The position numbers were made by a program, and so were the translations under genes. Below are positions 16,151 to 24,559 of a DNA stretch of 64,000 bases, piece by piece (position 1 is the stretch's first letter; every line of letters begins with the position of its first letter). The notes beneath the pieces were generated by a model. The model was not told the DNA's origin, made no database searches, and was given only the letters and a program-made list of their open reading frames with translations. The DNA is from Mycobacterium sp. E183 (lineage in GTDB: Bacteria; Actinomycetota; Actinomycetes; Mycobacteriales; Mycobacteriaceae): contig NZ_LZJN01000214.1 in assembly GCF_001667735.1 (NCBI RefSeq), positions 1-64,000 on the forward strand. The letters run 5' to 3'.

Positions 16151-17521
16151 TCAGTCGTCAGCGGCGATCGCGCGGCGAGTACCGATTCGGCTACGGACCC
16201 GGGCAACGACGTACAGCCCGACCACGACGGCCCACGACAGCAGGCTGAGCCAGAGCTGGCTGCGCGCCGAGCGGTCGAACGCCATCTGCACCAGCACGGC
16301 GGTGATTCCGGCGAGGGTGAGGATGGAAAGTACCGGAAAGAACCACATCTTCACCCGCAGCTTTGCGGCGGGGGTGCGGCGGCGCAGGATGATCTGCGAC
16401 AGCGCGATCAGCCAGTAGACGAACAGGATGACGGCGCCCGACGAGTTGAGCAGGAAGAGGAACACGGTGTTGGGCGCGACGCGCGCCATGACGACGCAAC
16501 CGAATCCGACCGCCGAGGAGCACAGGATCGCGATGTGCGGAACCCCCCGCCCGCTGAGCCTGACCAATCGCGCCGGGGCCTCACCGCGGTCGGCGAGCAC
16601 GAACAGCATGCGCGACGCCGTGTAGAGCCCCGAGTTCAGGCAGGACAGCACCGCCGTGAGCACCACCGCGTTCATCACCTGGTCGGCGCCGCGCAATCCC
16701 AGGTGGTGCAGCGCGGCCACATAGGGCGAGGCACCGAGTTCCACTGAGTCCCAGGGCAATATCGCCACCAGCAGAAAGACCGAGCCGACGAAGAAGACGC
16801 CGATCCGCGCCACCACCGACCTGGTCGCCTTCTGCACCGCGAGCTCGGGGTCCCGGCTTTCGGCGGCGGCCACGGTGACGATCTCGGCGCCCACCATGGA
16901 AAAGATCACCACCACGATCGCGGCGAAGACGGCCCCCACGCCCTTGGGAAAGAATCCGCCGTGCGCGGTGAGGTTGCCCAGGCCGCCGGGATGGCCGGGC
17001 ACCAGGCCCAGGACGAACGCGGCGCCGATGCCGAGAAAGACCACGATGGTCGCGACTTTGATTCCGGCGAACCAGAATTCGAATTCACCGAAGGACGACA
17101 CGGAGAACAGGTTGGTCGCGGTCATCAAGATCATCAGGCCCAGCGACAGCAGCCACAGCGGGGCGTGAAACCAGTAGTTGAGGACCTTCCCGCCGGCGAC
17201 CGCCTCGAAGCCGACCACGATCACCCAGAAGTACCAGTACAGCCAGGCGACCGAAAAGCCCGCCCAGCCGCCCAGCGCCCTGCCCGCGTAATCGGCGAAC
17301 GATCCGGTCGACGGGTTCGCCGCGGCCATCTCCCCCAGCATGCGCATCACCAGGACGATCAGCAGGCCGCACAGCGCGTATGTCAGGAACGCCGCGGGGC
17401 CGGTGTCCTTGATCACCACGCCGGAGCCGACGAACAGGCCGGCGCCGATCACCCCACCGAGGGCGATCATGCTGAGCTGGCGCTGCGACAACCCTTGGCG
17501 CAGTTGCGGAGTGCCGGCCAT
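16151..17521 (-). CDS. gabP: APC-family amino acid permease (GabP-like)
   Basis: Permease of 456 residues with about 12 membrane segments. The amino-acid/polyamine/organocation signature is clear: LSMIALGGVIGAGLFVGSG in helix 1, then the conserved helix 3 region. Relatives import GABA, proline and similar amino acids with protons. The locus matches Rv0522, annotated gabP, but the substrate is not decided by sequence. A 30-bp gap separates its start from the upstream methyltransferase stop on the same strand, so the two may be co-transcribed. Confidence 0.88.
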   Translation of the reverse strand: MAGTPQLRQGLSQRQLSMIALGGVIGAGLFVGSGVVIKDTGPAAFLTYALCGLLIVLVMRMLGEMAAANPSTGSFADYAGRALGGWAGFSVAWLYWYFWVIVVGFEAVAGGKVLNYWFHAPLWLLSLGLMILMTATNLFSVSSFGEFEFWFAGIKVATIVVFLGIGAAFVLGLVPGHPGGLGNLTAHGGFFPKGVGAVFAAIVVVIFSMVGAEIVTVAAAESRDPELAVQKATRSVVARIGVFFVGSVFLLVAILPWDSVELGASPYVAALHHLGLRGADQVMNAVVLTAVLSCLNSGLYTASRMLFVLADRGEAPARLVRLSGRGVPHIAILCSSAVGFGCVVMARVAPNTVFLFLLNSSGAVILFVYWLIALSQIILRRRTPAAKLRVKMWFFPVLSILTLAGITAVLVQMAFDRSARSQLWLSLLSWAVVVGLYVVARVRSRIGTRRAIAADD

Positions 17522-17551
17522 CGCTCCTCGCCCCCGCCCGGTGAACCGCGG

Positions 17552-18292
17552 TCAGTCCAACCGGGTGGCCACCACGGACCACACCGGGAGGTGCACCCGG
17601 TGGTCCTCCAGAAGGGGGTCGATGACGCCCAGCCGGTGCACCAGCGGCCGCATCCGCTGCAGGATCTCGCCCTGCTGCTCGGAGGCGAACTCCTTCATGG
17701 CGTCGAACGTCTCCTTCAGGAAGCGGGCCTGATACGTCGTGCCGCCCAGGTAGTCGATGCGCCATCCGTTGGCACCGAACACCCGCTCGAAGTTATCGGC
17801 GGGGATGGCCGTCCACTGCAGGCCGTTGACGTTGTGGGGGCTGAACTCGAACATGTACAGCCGGGCTCCGGGTTTGGTGGCGCGGTGCAGCGCCTGGGCG
17901 TACCGCGTCTGGACGACCCCGTCGTTGAGGAACACGTGATAAAAGGCGCTGTCCACCACCGTGTCGAAGCGGCCCTCGAACCCCTCCAGCTTGGTGGCGT
18001 CGGCCACCTGGAAATCGACCTGGACGCCGGCCCGCTCCGCGTTGCGTTTGGCTTGCTCGATGGCCGAGGGTGAGTCGTCGATGCCGGTCGCCGAATACCC
18101 TTGCGCCGCAAAGTGAATGGCATGGTGGCCGGGACCGGTGCCGGGATCGAGCACCTCGCCGCGGATCCCGCCGTAGGCCACCAGCTGCTGCACCGCCGGC
18201 TGCGGGCCGCCGATGTCCCACGGGATCCGCCGGCCGGCGTGCTCGGCCTCGTCGTACAGCGGTTCGAAACCGGCGACGTTCGCGTCAGTCAT
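17552..18292 (-). CDS. SAM-dependent class I methyltransferase (Rv0520/Rv0521-like, intact)
   Basis: Protein of 246 residues. Motif I is VLDPGTGPGHHAIHFA, with Pro in place of the usual Gly or Cys. The acidic residue closing strand 2 is in TGIDDSPSAIEQAK, and motif II/III regions are VADATKLEGFEGRFD and ALHRATKPGARLYMFEF. The substrate is unknown. As I recall, H37Rv carries this gene as two fragments, Rv0520 and Rv0521. Here one uninterrupted frame spans both, so this copy is probably functional. Confidence 0.85.
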   Translation of the reverse strand: MTDANVAGFEPLYDEAEHAGRRIPWDIGGPQPAVQQLVAYGGIRGEVLDPGTGPGHHAIHFAAQGYSATGIDDSPSAIEQAKRNAERAGVQVDFQVADATKLEGFEGRFDTVVDSAFYHVFLNDGVVQTRYAQALHRATKPGARLYMFEFSPHNVNGLQWTAIPADNFERVFGANGWRIDYLGGTTYQARFLKETFDAMKEFASEQQGEILQRMRPLVHRLGVIDPLLEDHRVHLPVWSVVATRLD

Positions 18293-18347
18293 CTCTTCTC
18301 GCTTCCTCGCGGCTGCCGACTGCGAACGAGACTACTGCGCGGAGGGC

Positions 18348-19703
18348 TCAGAGGTGCAGGTCTTGCTCCCGGATCGCCGCCGTGGCGAGCACGCTGATGA
18401 CGGCCGTCGCCACCAGGTACCCACACGCCAGCCACGGCGCGCCACCGAGGGCCGCGATCAGCGCGGTCATGATCATCGGGGTCACCCCGGAGGCGTAGAT
18501 GCCCGAGAACTGATAGACGAACGACAAACCGGTGTAACGGGTGCTGGTGGGATACAGCGACGAATACAGCGTGCCCTGCGCCCCGTAGAACAGGGCGTGC
18601 ACCACACCGAACACGATGATCAGCGCCACCCCGAACCAGACCAGGTTCCTCGTGCCGAACAGCGCGAAGGCGGGAAACGCCGCGATGCCGTAGCAGGCCA
18701 CCCCGGCCAGATACACCCGGCGGGCGCCGAACCGGTCGGTCAGCGCCCCGGACACGGGCAGCAGCACCGCCATCAGCAGGGCCGCGATGGTCACCACCAC
18801 CAGCACCGACACCCGATTGAACCCCAGCGCGCCGGTGGCGTAGCTGATGGCGAACACGCCCCAGGTGTTGAACGCCGAGCCCTCCGCCCAGCGAGACAGC
18901 AAGCCCAGCACGGTGTTTCGCCGGGACCGGGGTTCGCGCACGATCTCGCGGATCGGCACGGTGGCGGTGGCCTCGAGGTCGCGCAGCTCCCGGAAGGCGG
19001 GTGTCTCCTCCACCCGGAGCCGCACCACGACGCCGATCACGACGAGCACCAGGCTGAGCAGAAAACCGATGCGCCAGCCGTAGGCGAGGAATCGGGCCGG
19101 TCCCAGGGCGATCTGCAGGAACGCGAATATGCCTGTGCCCAGAGCCAATCCGAGCGCCAGTCCGATTTGCGGAATCGCCCCGAACCGGCCGCGGCGGCCG
19201 GCGGGACTGTGCTCCACCGCCAACAGCACCGCGCCCGCCCACTCGCCGCCGAGGGCGAACCCCTGCAGGATCCGCAGCGCCAACAACAGCAGGGGCGCCC
19301 ACACCCCGATCTGGGCGGCGGTGGGCAACACCCCGATCAGCGCGGTGGCGACGCCCATGATCAGCATGGTCAGCGCCAGGCTGCGCTTGCGACCGATCCG
19401 GTCGCCGATGTGGCCGAACACCAGCCCGCCGACCGGCCGCATGACGAACCCGACGGCGAAGGTGGCGAACGCCAGCAGCGTGCCGACCAGCGAGCTCTCG
19501 CTGGGGAAGAAGACCTTGTTGAACACCAGGCCCGCCGCGGTCGCGTAGAGGAAGAAGTCGTACCACTCCACGGTCGTGCCCAACAGGCTGGCCGCGACGA
19601 CGACGCGCAGGCGCCGGCGTTGCTGCGCGCCGGACTCGTCGACCGCGCCGGCGGTCGCGCCGAGGGGCACGCCGGTCGCGGGCGCCGGCAAGGTAGCCGC
19701 CAT
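18348..19703 (-). CDS. MFS transporter, metabolite:proton symporter type
   Basis: Transporter of 451 residues with 12 membrane segments. The family signature between helices 2 and 3 reads GHIGDRIGRKRSL, and a second appears as ALTDRFGARRVYLAG. The segment TTVEWYDFFLYATAAG and GGEWAGAVLLAVEHSP are typical of the MHS subgroup (citrate/shikimate/proline-betaine type). The ATG at 19703 lies 4 bp past the stop of the SsuD-like gene, so the two form a transcription unit. The pairing suggests uptake or export of the monooxygenase substrate or product; this is inference. Confidence 0.9.
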   Translation of the reverse strand: MAATLPAPATGVPLGATAGAVDESGAQQRRRLRVVVAASLLGTTVEWYDFFLYATAAGLVFNKVFFPSESSLVGTLLAFATFAVGFVMRPVGGLVFGHIGDRIGRKRSLALTMLIMGVATALIGVLPTAAQIGVWAPLLLLALRILQGFALGGEWAGAVLLAVEHSPAGRRGRFGAIPQIGLALGLALGTGIFAFLQIALGPARFLAYGWRIGFLLSLVLVVIGVVVRLRVEETPAFRELRDLEATATVPIREIVREPRSRRNTVLGLLSRWAEGSAFNTWGVFAISYATGALGFNRVSVLVVVTIAALLMAVLLPVSGALTDRFGARRVYLAGVACYGIAAFPAFALFGTRNLVWFGVALIIVFGVVHALFYGAQGTLYSSLYPTSTRYTGLSFVYQFSGIYASGVTPMIMTALIAALGGAPWLACGYLVATAVISVLATAAIREQDLHL

Positions 19704-19707
19704 GGCC

Positions 19708-20853
19708 TTAGTGGGCCGAGGCGACCGCGAACGGCGTCGCCGAGACCGGGTGGGCTTGACGGTTCGGGTGGTGCCACAGGCCCATCCGCTCCAGCAACGG
19801 CAGCACGCCCTCGCCGAACCAGTAGGCCTCTTCCAGGTGCGGATACCCGGACAGGATGAAGTGGTTGATGCCGAGCTTGGCGTATTCGGCCAGCCGCTCG
19901 GCGACCTCGGCGTGCGACCCGACCAGCGCGGTGCCCGCGCCGCCGCGGACCAGTCCCACCCCCGCCCACAGGTTGGGGCCGACCAGCAGCCGGTTGCTGC
20001 TGCCGCCGTGCAGGTCCAGCATGCGGCGCTGACCCTCCGACTCGCTGCGCGCCAGGCTGGCCTGCACCCGCTCGACGTCGGCCGGGTCGACGGCGGCCAG
20101 CAACCGGTCGGCCTCGGCCCACGCCTGCTCGGACGTATCGCGGCTGATGACGTGAATCCGCAACCCGTACTGCAAGATTCGGCCGGCATCGACGGCCAGG
20201 CCACGCACCCAGTCCAGCTTCTGGCCGACCGCCTTGACCGGTTCGCCCCAGGTGAGATACACGTCGGCATGCTGGGCCGCGACCGGCCCGGCCGACGCCG
20301 ACGATCCGCCGAAGAACACCGCGGGCACCGGGTCGGGCGGGTTGTTCAGCTGCGCACCCTCGACGTGAATGTGCTCTCCGGCAAAGGTCACCGGCGTCTT
20401 CGACGTCCACAGCCGGCGCACCACGTCCAAGAATTCGGCGGTGCGCGCATACCGGGCTTCTTTGCCCAGGAAGTCCCCGTAGGCCCGTTGCTCGTGGGGT
20501 TCGCCGCCGGTGACGACGTTGAGCAGCAGCCGGCCACCCGAGTGGCGCTGGAAGGTCCCGGCCATCTGGGCGGCCAGCGTGGGGCTCAGCAACCCGGGCC
20601 GGAAGGCCACCAGAAACTTCAGGGTTTCGGTGGCCTCGACCAGCATCGCCGTCGTCAACCACGCGTCCTCGCACCACAATCCGGTGGGGGTGAGCACGGC
20701 CTCGAAGCCGTTGTCCTCGGCGGCCGCGCAGATCTGGTGCAGATAGCGCAACGTGGCGGGCCGGTCGCCGGACATCGGCGTGCCGTGTCCGCCCGCCACC
20801 AGGTTCCGGGAATCACCGTAGGTCGGCAGAAACCAGTGGAACGCCAGACTCAT
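19708..20853 (-). CDS. FMN-dependent alkanesulfonate monooxygenase family protein (SsuD-like)
   Basis: Luciferase-like monooxygenase of 381 residues. It begins MSLAFHWFLPTYGDSR and contains family segments GFEAVLTPTGLWCEDAW, AFRPGLLSPTLAAQMAGTFQ, GRLLLNVVTGGEP and GINHFILSGYPHLEEAYWF, close to SsuD. SsuD enzymes release sulfite from alkanesulfonates using reduced FMN, feeding sulfur assimilation. The ATG at 20853 follows AGAGGATTGAGG. The flavin reductase partner and an ssuABC transporter are absent nearby; an MFS gene follows instead. Other LLM substrates remain possible. Confidence 0.85.
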   Translation of the reverse strand: MSLAFHWFLPTYGDSRNLVAGGHGTPMSGDRPATLRYLHQICAAAEDNGFEAVLTPTGLWCEDAWLTTAMLVEATETLKFLVAFRPGLLSPTLAAQMAGTFQRHSGGRLLLNVVTGGEPHEQRAYGDFLGKEARYARTAEFLDVVRRLWTSKTPVTFAGEHIHVEGAQLNNPPDPVPAVFFGGSSASAGPVAAQHADVYLTWGEPVKAVGQKLDWVRGLAVDAGRILQYGLRIHVISRDTSEQAWAEADRLLAAVDPADVERVQASLARSESEGQRRMLDLHGGSSNRLLVGPNLWAGVGLVRGGAGTALVGSHAEVAERLAEYAKLGINHFILSGYPHLEEAYWFGEGVLPLLERMGLWHHPNRQAHPVSATPFAVASAH

Positions 20854-21274
20854 CCTCAATCCTCTTTCAATCCACGACGGGAAGCACGAAAGCTCCATCC
20901 TGCGAAACTTGCGTCCGGGCCGCGAGGGTTGAAAACGTCGAGATTGCATCCCCGGTCGGCGGCGGTCGCCCCGGTCCGAGCGCGCGCTGCTCGTGGTCCA
21001 TTCGCCCGCCCGCGCCGTCGCCGCGATCGGCCGCTCTTCCGTTGCGGCGCAATGGTTTACGGTCGCAACGGCCCCGCATTGGCACCCCGGCCGGCGCCAT
21101 GATGATGGCCGTATCACGACGCCGCAACTCGGCCGCCTCGCGCCGCCCGAGGCGGCGAATGGGTGCACCGCAGGTAACCGGTTGGAGACCGATAGGTCAC
21201 GCCAGATCACACAATGCTTCCATTTCGGCGTGGCTCGGCAGGTAATCACCGGTCAGGGCGGCATTATTGCGATC
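20854..21274. other. 421-bp divergent non-coding region
   Basis: Separates the divergent SsuD-like and Tat-esterase genes. It holds an 8-bp perfect stem (CCGCCTCG 21133-21140, CGAGGCGG 21148-21155) with a 7-nt loop but no T-tract, so it is not a standard terminator. On the minus strand a tiny ATG frame of 8 codons with one Cys lies near 21200-21226. I could not match it to known sulfur leader peptides or to a SAM riboswitch. Nothing else is supported. Confidence 0.4.
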
Positions 21275-22141
21275 ATGCCTGACCTGACCCGCCGGGCGGT
21301 GCTGCGGATGGGAGCCAGCGCCGGCCTGGGAGCCGCCGGCGTGTTCGCCTTGAGTGGCCTGCTCGATCCGGTCAGGCCGCAGGCCGCGACGCTGCCGCAG
21401 GCTCCGGCCCCGTTCGAGCCGTCCGCGGCGAGCAGCAACCTGCCGACCAAGCTCACCGGTTCGTTCGTCTCCGCCGCCCGCGGCGGCGTGAAGACGAACT
21501 ACGTGATCGCCCTGCCACCCGGCCATACCGGGACACTGCGCCCCGTGATCGCCCTGCACGGCAAGGACGGCGACGCGAACATGATGCTCGACTGCGGTGT
21601 CGAGCAAGGCCTGGCCCAACTGGTCAAGGAGGGCAAGCCGCCGTTCGCGGTGGTGGGCGTCGACGGCGGCAGCGATTCCTATTGGCACAAACGGGCCGAC
21701 GGCACCGACGCCGGCGCAATGGTGCTCGACGAGCTGTTGCCGATGCTGTCCACGATGGGTTTCGACACCTCCCGGGTGGGCTTCATGGGCTGGTCGATGG
21801 GGGGCTACGGGGCGCTGCACCTGGGCGCCAAGCTGGGGCCGGCGCGGACCGCGGGGATCTGCGCGATCAGCCCGGCGCTGTACAGCTCGTTCGCCGACAG
21901 CGCCCCCAAGGCGTTCGACAGCAACGACGACTGGACGCAGAACAGCGTGCTGGGCGTGCCTGCGCTGTCGCAGATTCCGCTACGGGTGGACTGCGGCACC
22001 TTCGACCGCTTCTATCCCGCCACCCGCCAATTCGTCAGCCAACTCAAAACGCCACCGGTAGTCAGCTTCACGGTCGGCGGACACGACATGACCTGGTGGC
22101 GTCTCATGTTGCCCGGCGAGCTCGCCTGGATGGCGACCTAG
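21275..22141 (+). CDS. Tat-exported alpha/beta-hydrolase, esterase type (Rv0519c-like)
   Basis: Protein of 288 residues. The N-terminus LTRRAVLRMGASAGLGAAG is a twin-arginine signal, followed by a hydrophobic stretch and an Ala/Pro linker. The hydrolase core has the nucleophile elbow GFMGWSMGGYG, a HGKDGD oxyanion-region loop, a candidate acid in VDCGTFDRF and a catalytic His in VGGHDMTWW. This resembles the esterase D/antigen 85 fold. It should act in the cell envelope on an ester lipid or acylated sugar. It ends 10 bp before the acyltransferase gene and is likely co-transcribed with it. Confidence 0.88.
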   Translation: MPDLTRRAVLRMGASAGLGAAGVFALSGLLDPVRPQAATLPQAPAPFEPSAASSNLPTKLTGSFVSAARGGVKTNYVIALPPGHTGTLRPVIALHGKDGDANMMLDCGVEQGLAQLVKEGKPPFAVVGVDGGSDSYWHKRADGTDAGAMVLDELLPMLSTMGFDTSRVGFMGWSMGGYGALHLGAKLGPARTAGICAISPALYSSFADSAPKAFDSNDDWTQNSVLGVPALSQIPLRVDCGTFDRFYPATRQFVSQLKTPPVVSFTVGGHDMTWWRLMLPGELAWMAT

Positions 22142-22151
22142 CGGAGACCCC

Positions 22152-24299
22152 ATGAGCGTCCGGCCCAGCGAACTCACCACCCGCCAAGTGGAGCGGGCGG
22201 TGAAGCGGACCGGATTTCGACCCGACATCGAGGGACTGCGGGCGGTCGCGGTCATCGCGGTGGTGCTCTATCACGCGGGCATCCCTGGCGTCAGCGGCGG
22301 ATACATCGGCGTGGACGTGTTCTTCGTCATCTCCGGCTACCTCATCACCGGCCTGTTGTTCCGGGAGGCGTCCTCCACCAACACCGTTGCGCTGGACCGC
22401 TTCTACGGCGCGCGGGCTCGTCGCCTGCTGCCGGCCGCCGCGGTCGTCGGCGTCCTCACCGCCCTCGGCGCGGCCGTCGTGCTGCCGCCGCTGCAAGCGC
22501 GCAGCGTGTTCCTCGACGGCATCGCCAGCGCCCTCTACGTCGGCAACTACCGGTTCGCCACCCAGGGCACCGATTACCTGACCCCGCACCTGGAATCGCC
22601 CTTCCAGCACTACTGGTCGCTCGGCGTGGAGGAACAGTTCTATCTGGTGTGGCCGGTGCTGATCATCGGCACCGCCTGGCTGGCGCGGCGCCTTCCGGCG
22701 CTGCGGGGCGCCACACCGTATGCGGTGGTCCTGGGCCTGGTGGGGGCGGCGTCGCTGACGGCGGCCGTGCTGTGCAGCCGCACGTCGCCGTCCTGGGCGT
22801 TCTTCTCCCTGCCGACCCGCGCCTGGGAACTGGCGGCGGGTGGCCTGCTGGCCCTGTCGATTCAGCAGTGGCACCACCTGTCACTGCGCACCGCGTCGAT
22901 CGCCGGCTGGGGCGGCCTGGCGCTGATCCTGCTCACCTGCACGCAATTGGACGCGCACACCCCCTACCCCGGCACCGCCGCGCTGCTGCCCGTGCTGGGC
23001 ACCGCGCTCGTCATCGGCGGCGGCAGCGTCAGCCGCGGCCTGGGGGCCGGCCGGCTGCTGTGCCGGCCTGCGATGCGCGCGATCGGCCGGATCTCCTATT
23101 CCTGGTACCTGTGGCACTGGCCGGTGCTGTTGCTGATGCCCGCACTGCTGGGTGAGCCCGCCGGCCTGCCCGCCCGGCTGACCGCGACGGCGGTGTCCGC
23201 CGGGCTCGCCATCATCACCTTGCACCTGGTCGAAAACCCGGGCCGGTTCGCCGCCGCCCTGCGCCGGTCGGCGAGGACCAGCCTCGCCGTCGCCGGGGCC
23301 GCCAGCGCGGTCGCGGCCTGCGCCTGCGTGCTGTTGCTGAACGCGGTGCCGGTGCCCGTCGGTCATGGGGCGGCCGCCCCGCGGGCCAACATCGTCGCGG
23401 TTCCGCCCAGCGCCGCCCCCACCGTCAGCGCACAAGAGGCGGCGGTCCGAGCGGCGTTCGCTCAGGCGCGCGCGGCGGTCGCCGCGTCGGCGAACCTGAA
23501 AGCCGTGCCCGCCAATCTCGATCCCCCGCTCGCCAAGGCGTCCGCCGACAAGGCCGCGGTCTTCGTCAACGGGTGCGTGCGCTCCTGGCGCGAGGTCGGG
23601 CAAAACGAGTGCGCGACGGGCGATCTCGCGTCGCCGACGACGGTCACCCTGATCGGCGACTCACACGCCGCCATGTGGGACCCGGCCTTTGCGCAGGTCG
23701 CCGAGCAGCGCCACTGGCGGTTGGAGACGCTGGCCAAGGTGACCTGCCCCATCCAGGACCTGCACATCGTCAGCCCGTACCTGGGCCGCGAGTACACCGA
23801 GTGCGAACAGTGGCGCGGCCAGGTCGTGGCCCGGGTGGCCGCCGAACATCCGCGCCTGGTGGTGGTGGACATGAGCCGGCGCTACGCCGCGGACTTCGGT
23901 TTCACCTCCTACGACCCGGCGTGGATCGACACCCTGGGCCGCACCGTCACGCAATTGCGCGGCACCGGCGCTGCGGTGTTGATCCTCGGGCCCGCCCCGG
24001 ATCCCCATTCGTCGCTGCCCGCCTGCCTTTCCGCGCACCTCGACGACGCCGGCGCCTGCGCGCCGACGCGGTCCGCCGCGGTCAACGACGACGGCATCGC
24101 CGCCGAGCGTGCGGCAACCACGGCCGGCGGCGGCCAGTACGCGGATCTCACCGACCTGTTCTGCACCCCCGAGCGCTGCCCGATGATCGTCGGCAACACC
24201 CTGGTGTTCCGCGACGACAACCACGTGACGACCGAGTACGCGCAGTTGCTGGCGCCGGTGATGGGCGCGCTCGCGGACCGGGCCCTGGCGGGTGGGTGA
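22152..24299 (+). CDS. OafA/YrhL-type membrane acyltransferase fused to SGNH domain
   Basis: Protein of 715 residues. The N-terminal acyltransferase-3 domain (about residues 20-380) has roughly ten membrane segments and family motifs RPDIEGLRAVAVIAVVLYHA and SPFQHYWSLGVEEQFYLVWP. The C-terminal extracytoplasmic SGNH domain has the nucleophile block TLIGDSHAAMWD and the His block FRDDNHVTTEYA. Such fusions acetylate or acylate surface glycans. It follows the Tat esterase on the same strand, a possible add-and-remove pair. I do not recall this gene at the H37Rv locus. Confidence 0.9.
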   Translation: MSVRPSELTTRQVERAVKRTGFRPDIEGLRAVAVIAVVLYHAGIPGVSGGYIGVDVFFVISGYLITGLLFREASSTNTVALDRFYGARARRLLPAAAVVGVLTALGAAVVLPPLQARSVFLDGIASALYVGNYRFATQGTDYLTPHLESPFQHYWSLGVEEQFYLVWPVLIIGTAWLARRLPALRGATPYAVVLGLVGAASLTAAVLCSRTSPSWAFFSLPTRAWELAAGGLLALSIQQWHHLSLRTASIAGWGGLALILLTCTQLDAHTPYPGTAALLPVLGTALVIGGGSVSRGLGAGRLLCRPAMRAIGRISYSWYLWHWPVLLLMPALLGEPAGLPARLTATAVSAGLAIITLHLVENPGRFAAALRRSARTSLAVAGAASAVAACACVLLLNAVPVPVGHGAAAPRANIVAVPPSAAPTVSAQEAAVRAAFAQARAAVAASANLKAVPANLDPPLAKASADKAAVFVNGCVRSWREVGQNECATGDLASPTTVTLIGDSHAAMWDPAFAQVAEQRHWRLETLAKVTCPIQDLHIVSPYLGREYTECEQWRGQVVARVAAEHPRLVVVDMSRRYAADFGFTSYDPAWIDTLGRTVTQLRGTGAAVLILGPAPDPHSSLPACLSAHLDDAGACAPTRSAAVNDDGIAAERAATTAGGGQYADLTDLFCTPERCPMIVGNTLVFRDDNHVTTEYAQLLAPVMGALADRALAGG

Positions 24300-24365
24300 G
24301 CGGAAATGAACTTCTGGTGGTTGACGAACGTCATATCAGCGAAGGGTTTTGGGAGGTTGTAGGGG

Positions 24366-24482
24366 ATGACTCCGCTGCTGCTGGCCTGCATTGCGGCCGC
24401 CGCTCCAGTCGCCGGGTTCGGCTTGCTGAATTTGCAAGCCCGCCTGGAGCGATGGGACTACGAGCGCCACGCCGAGGACTGA
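24366..24482 (+). CDS. 38-residue small protein
   Basis: ATG at 24366 preceded by GGGAGG (24350-24355) and AGGGG. The product starts with a hydrophobic helix (MTPLLLACIAAAAPVAGFG), then a charged amphipathic segment (LQARLERWDYERHAED). It is long enough for one membrane pass with a short acidic tail. It sits 66 bp after the acyltransferase and 77 bp before the large regulator. High GC at third positions supports coding. Similar tiny proteins occur in mycobacterial genomes as far as I recall, without known function. Confidence 0.6.
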   Translation: MTPLLLACIAAAAPVAGFGLLNLQARLERWDYERHAED

Positions 24483-24559
24483 ACCCCAGTCGTAAATCCG
24501 CGTGGCCGCGCCCGGACTCTGCGCGCTTTTGCTGATGTTTTGCCGCTCACCGCGGCCGC

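Noticed and set aside
20867..21127. Minus-strand frame of 86 codons upstream of the SsuD-like gene
   Set aside because: Arg-rich composition without structure; no ribosome binding site; better explained as leader sequence.
20854..21274. SAM riboswitch or sulfur leader peptide before the SsuD-like gene
   Set aside because: I looked for SAM-I/SAM-IV core patterns and Cys-repeat leader peptides and found only partial resemblance. Infernal against Rfam SAM models would decide.
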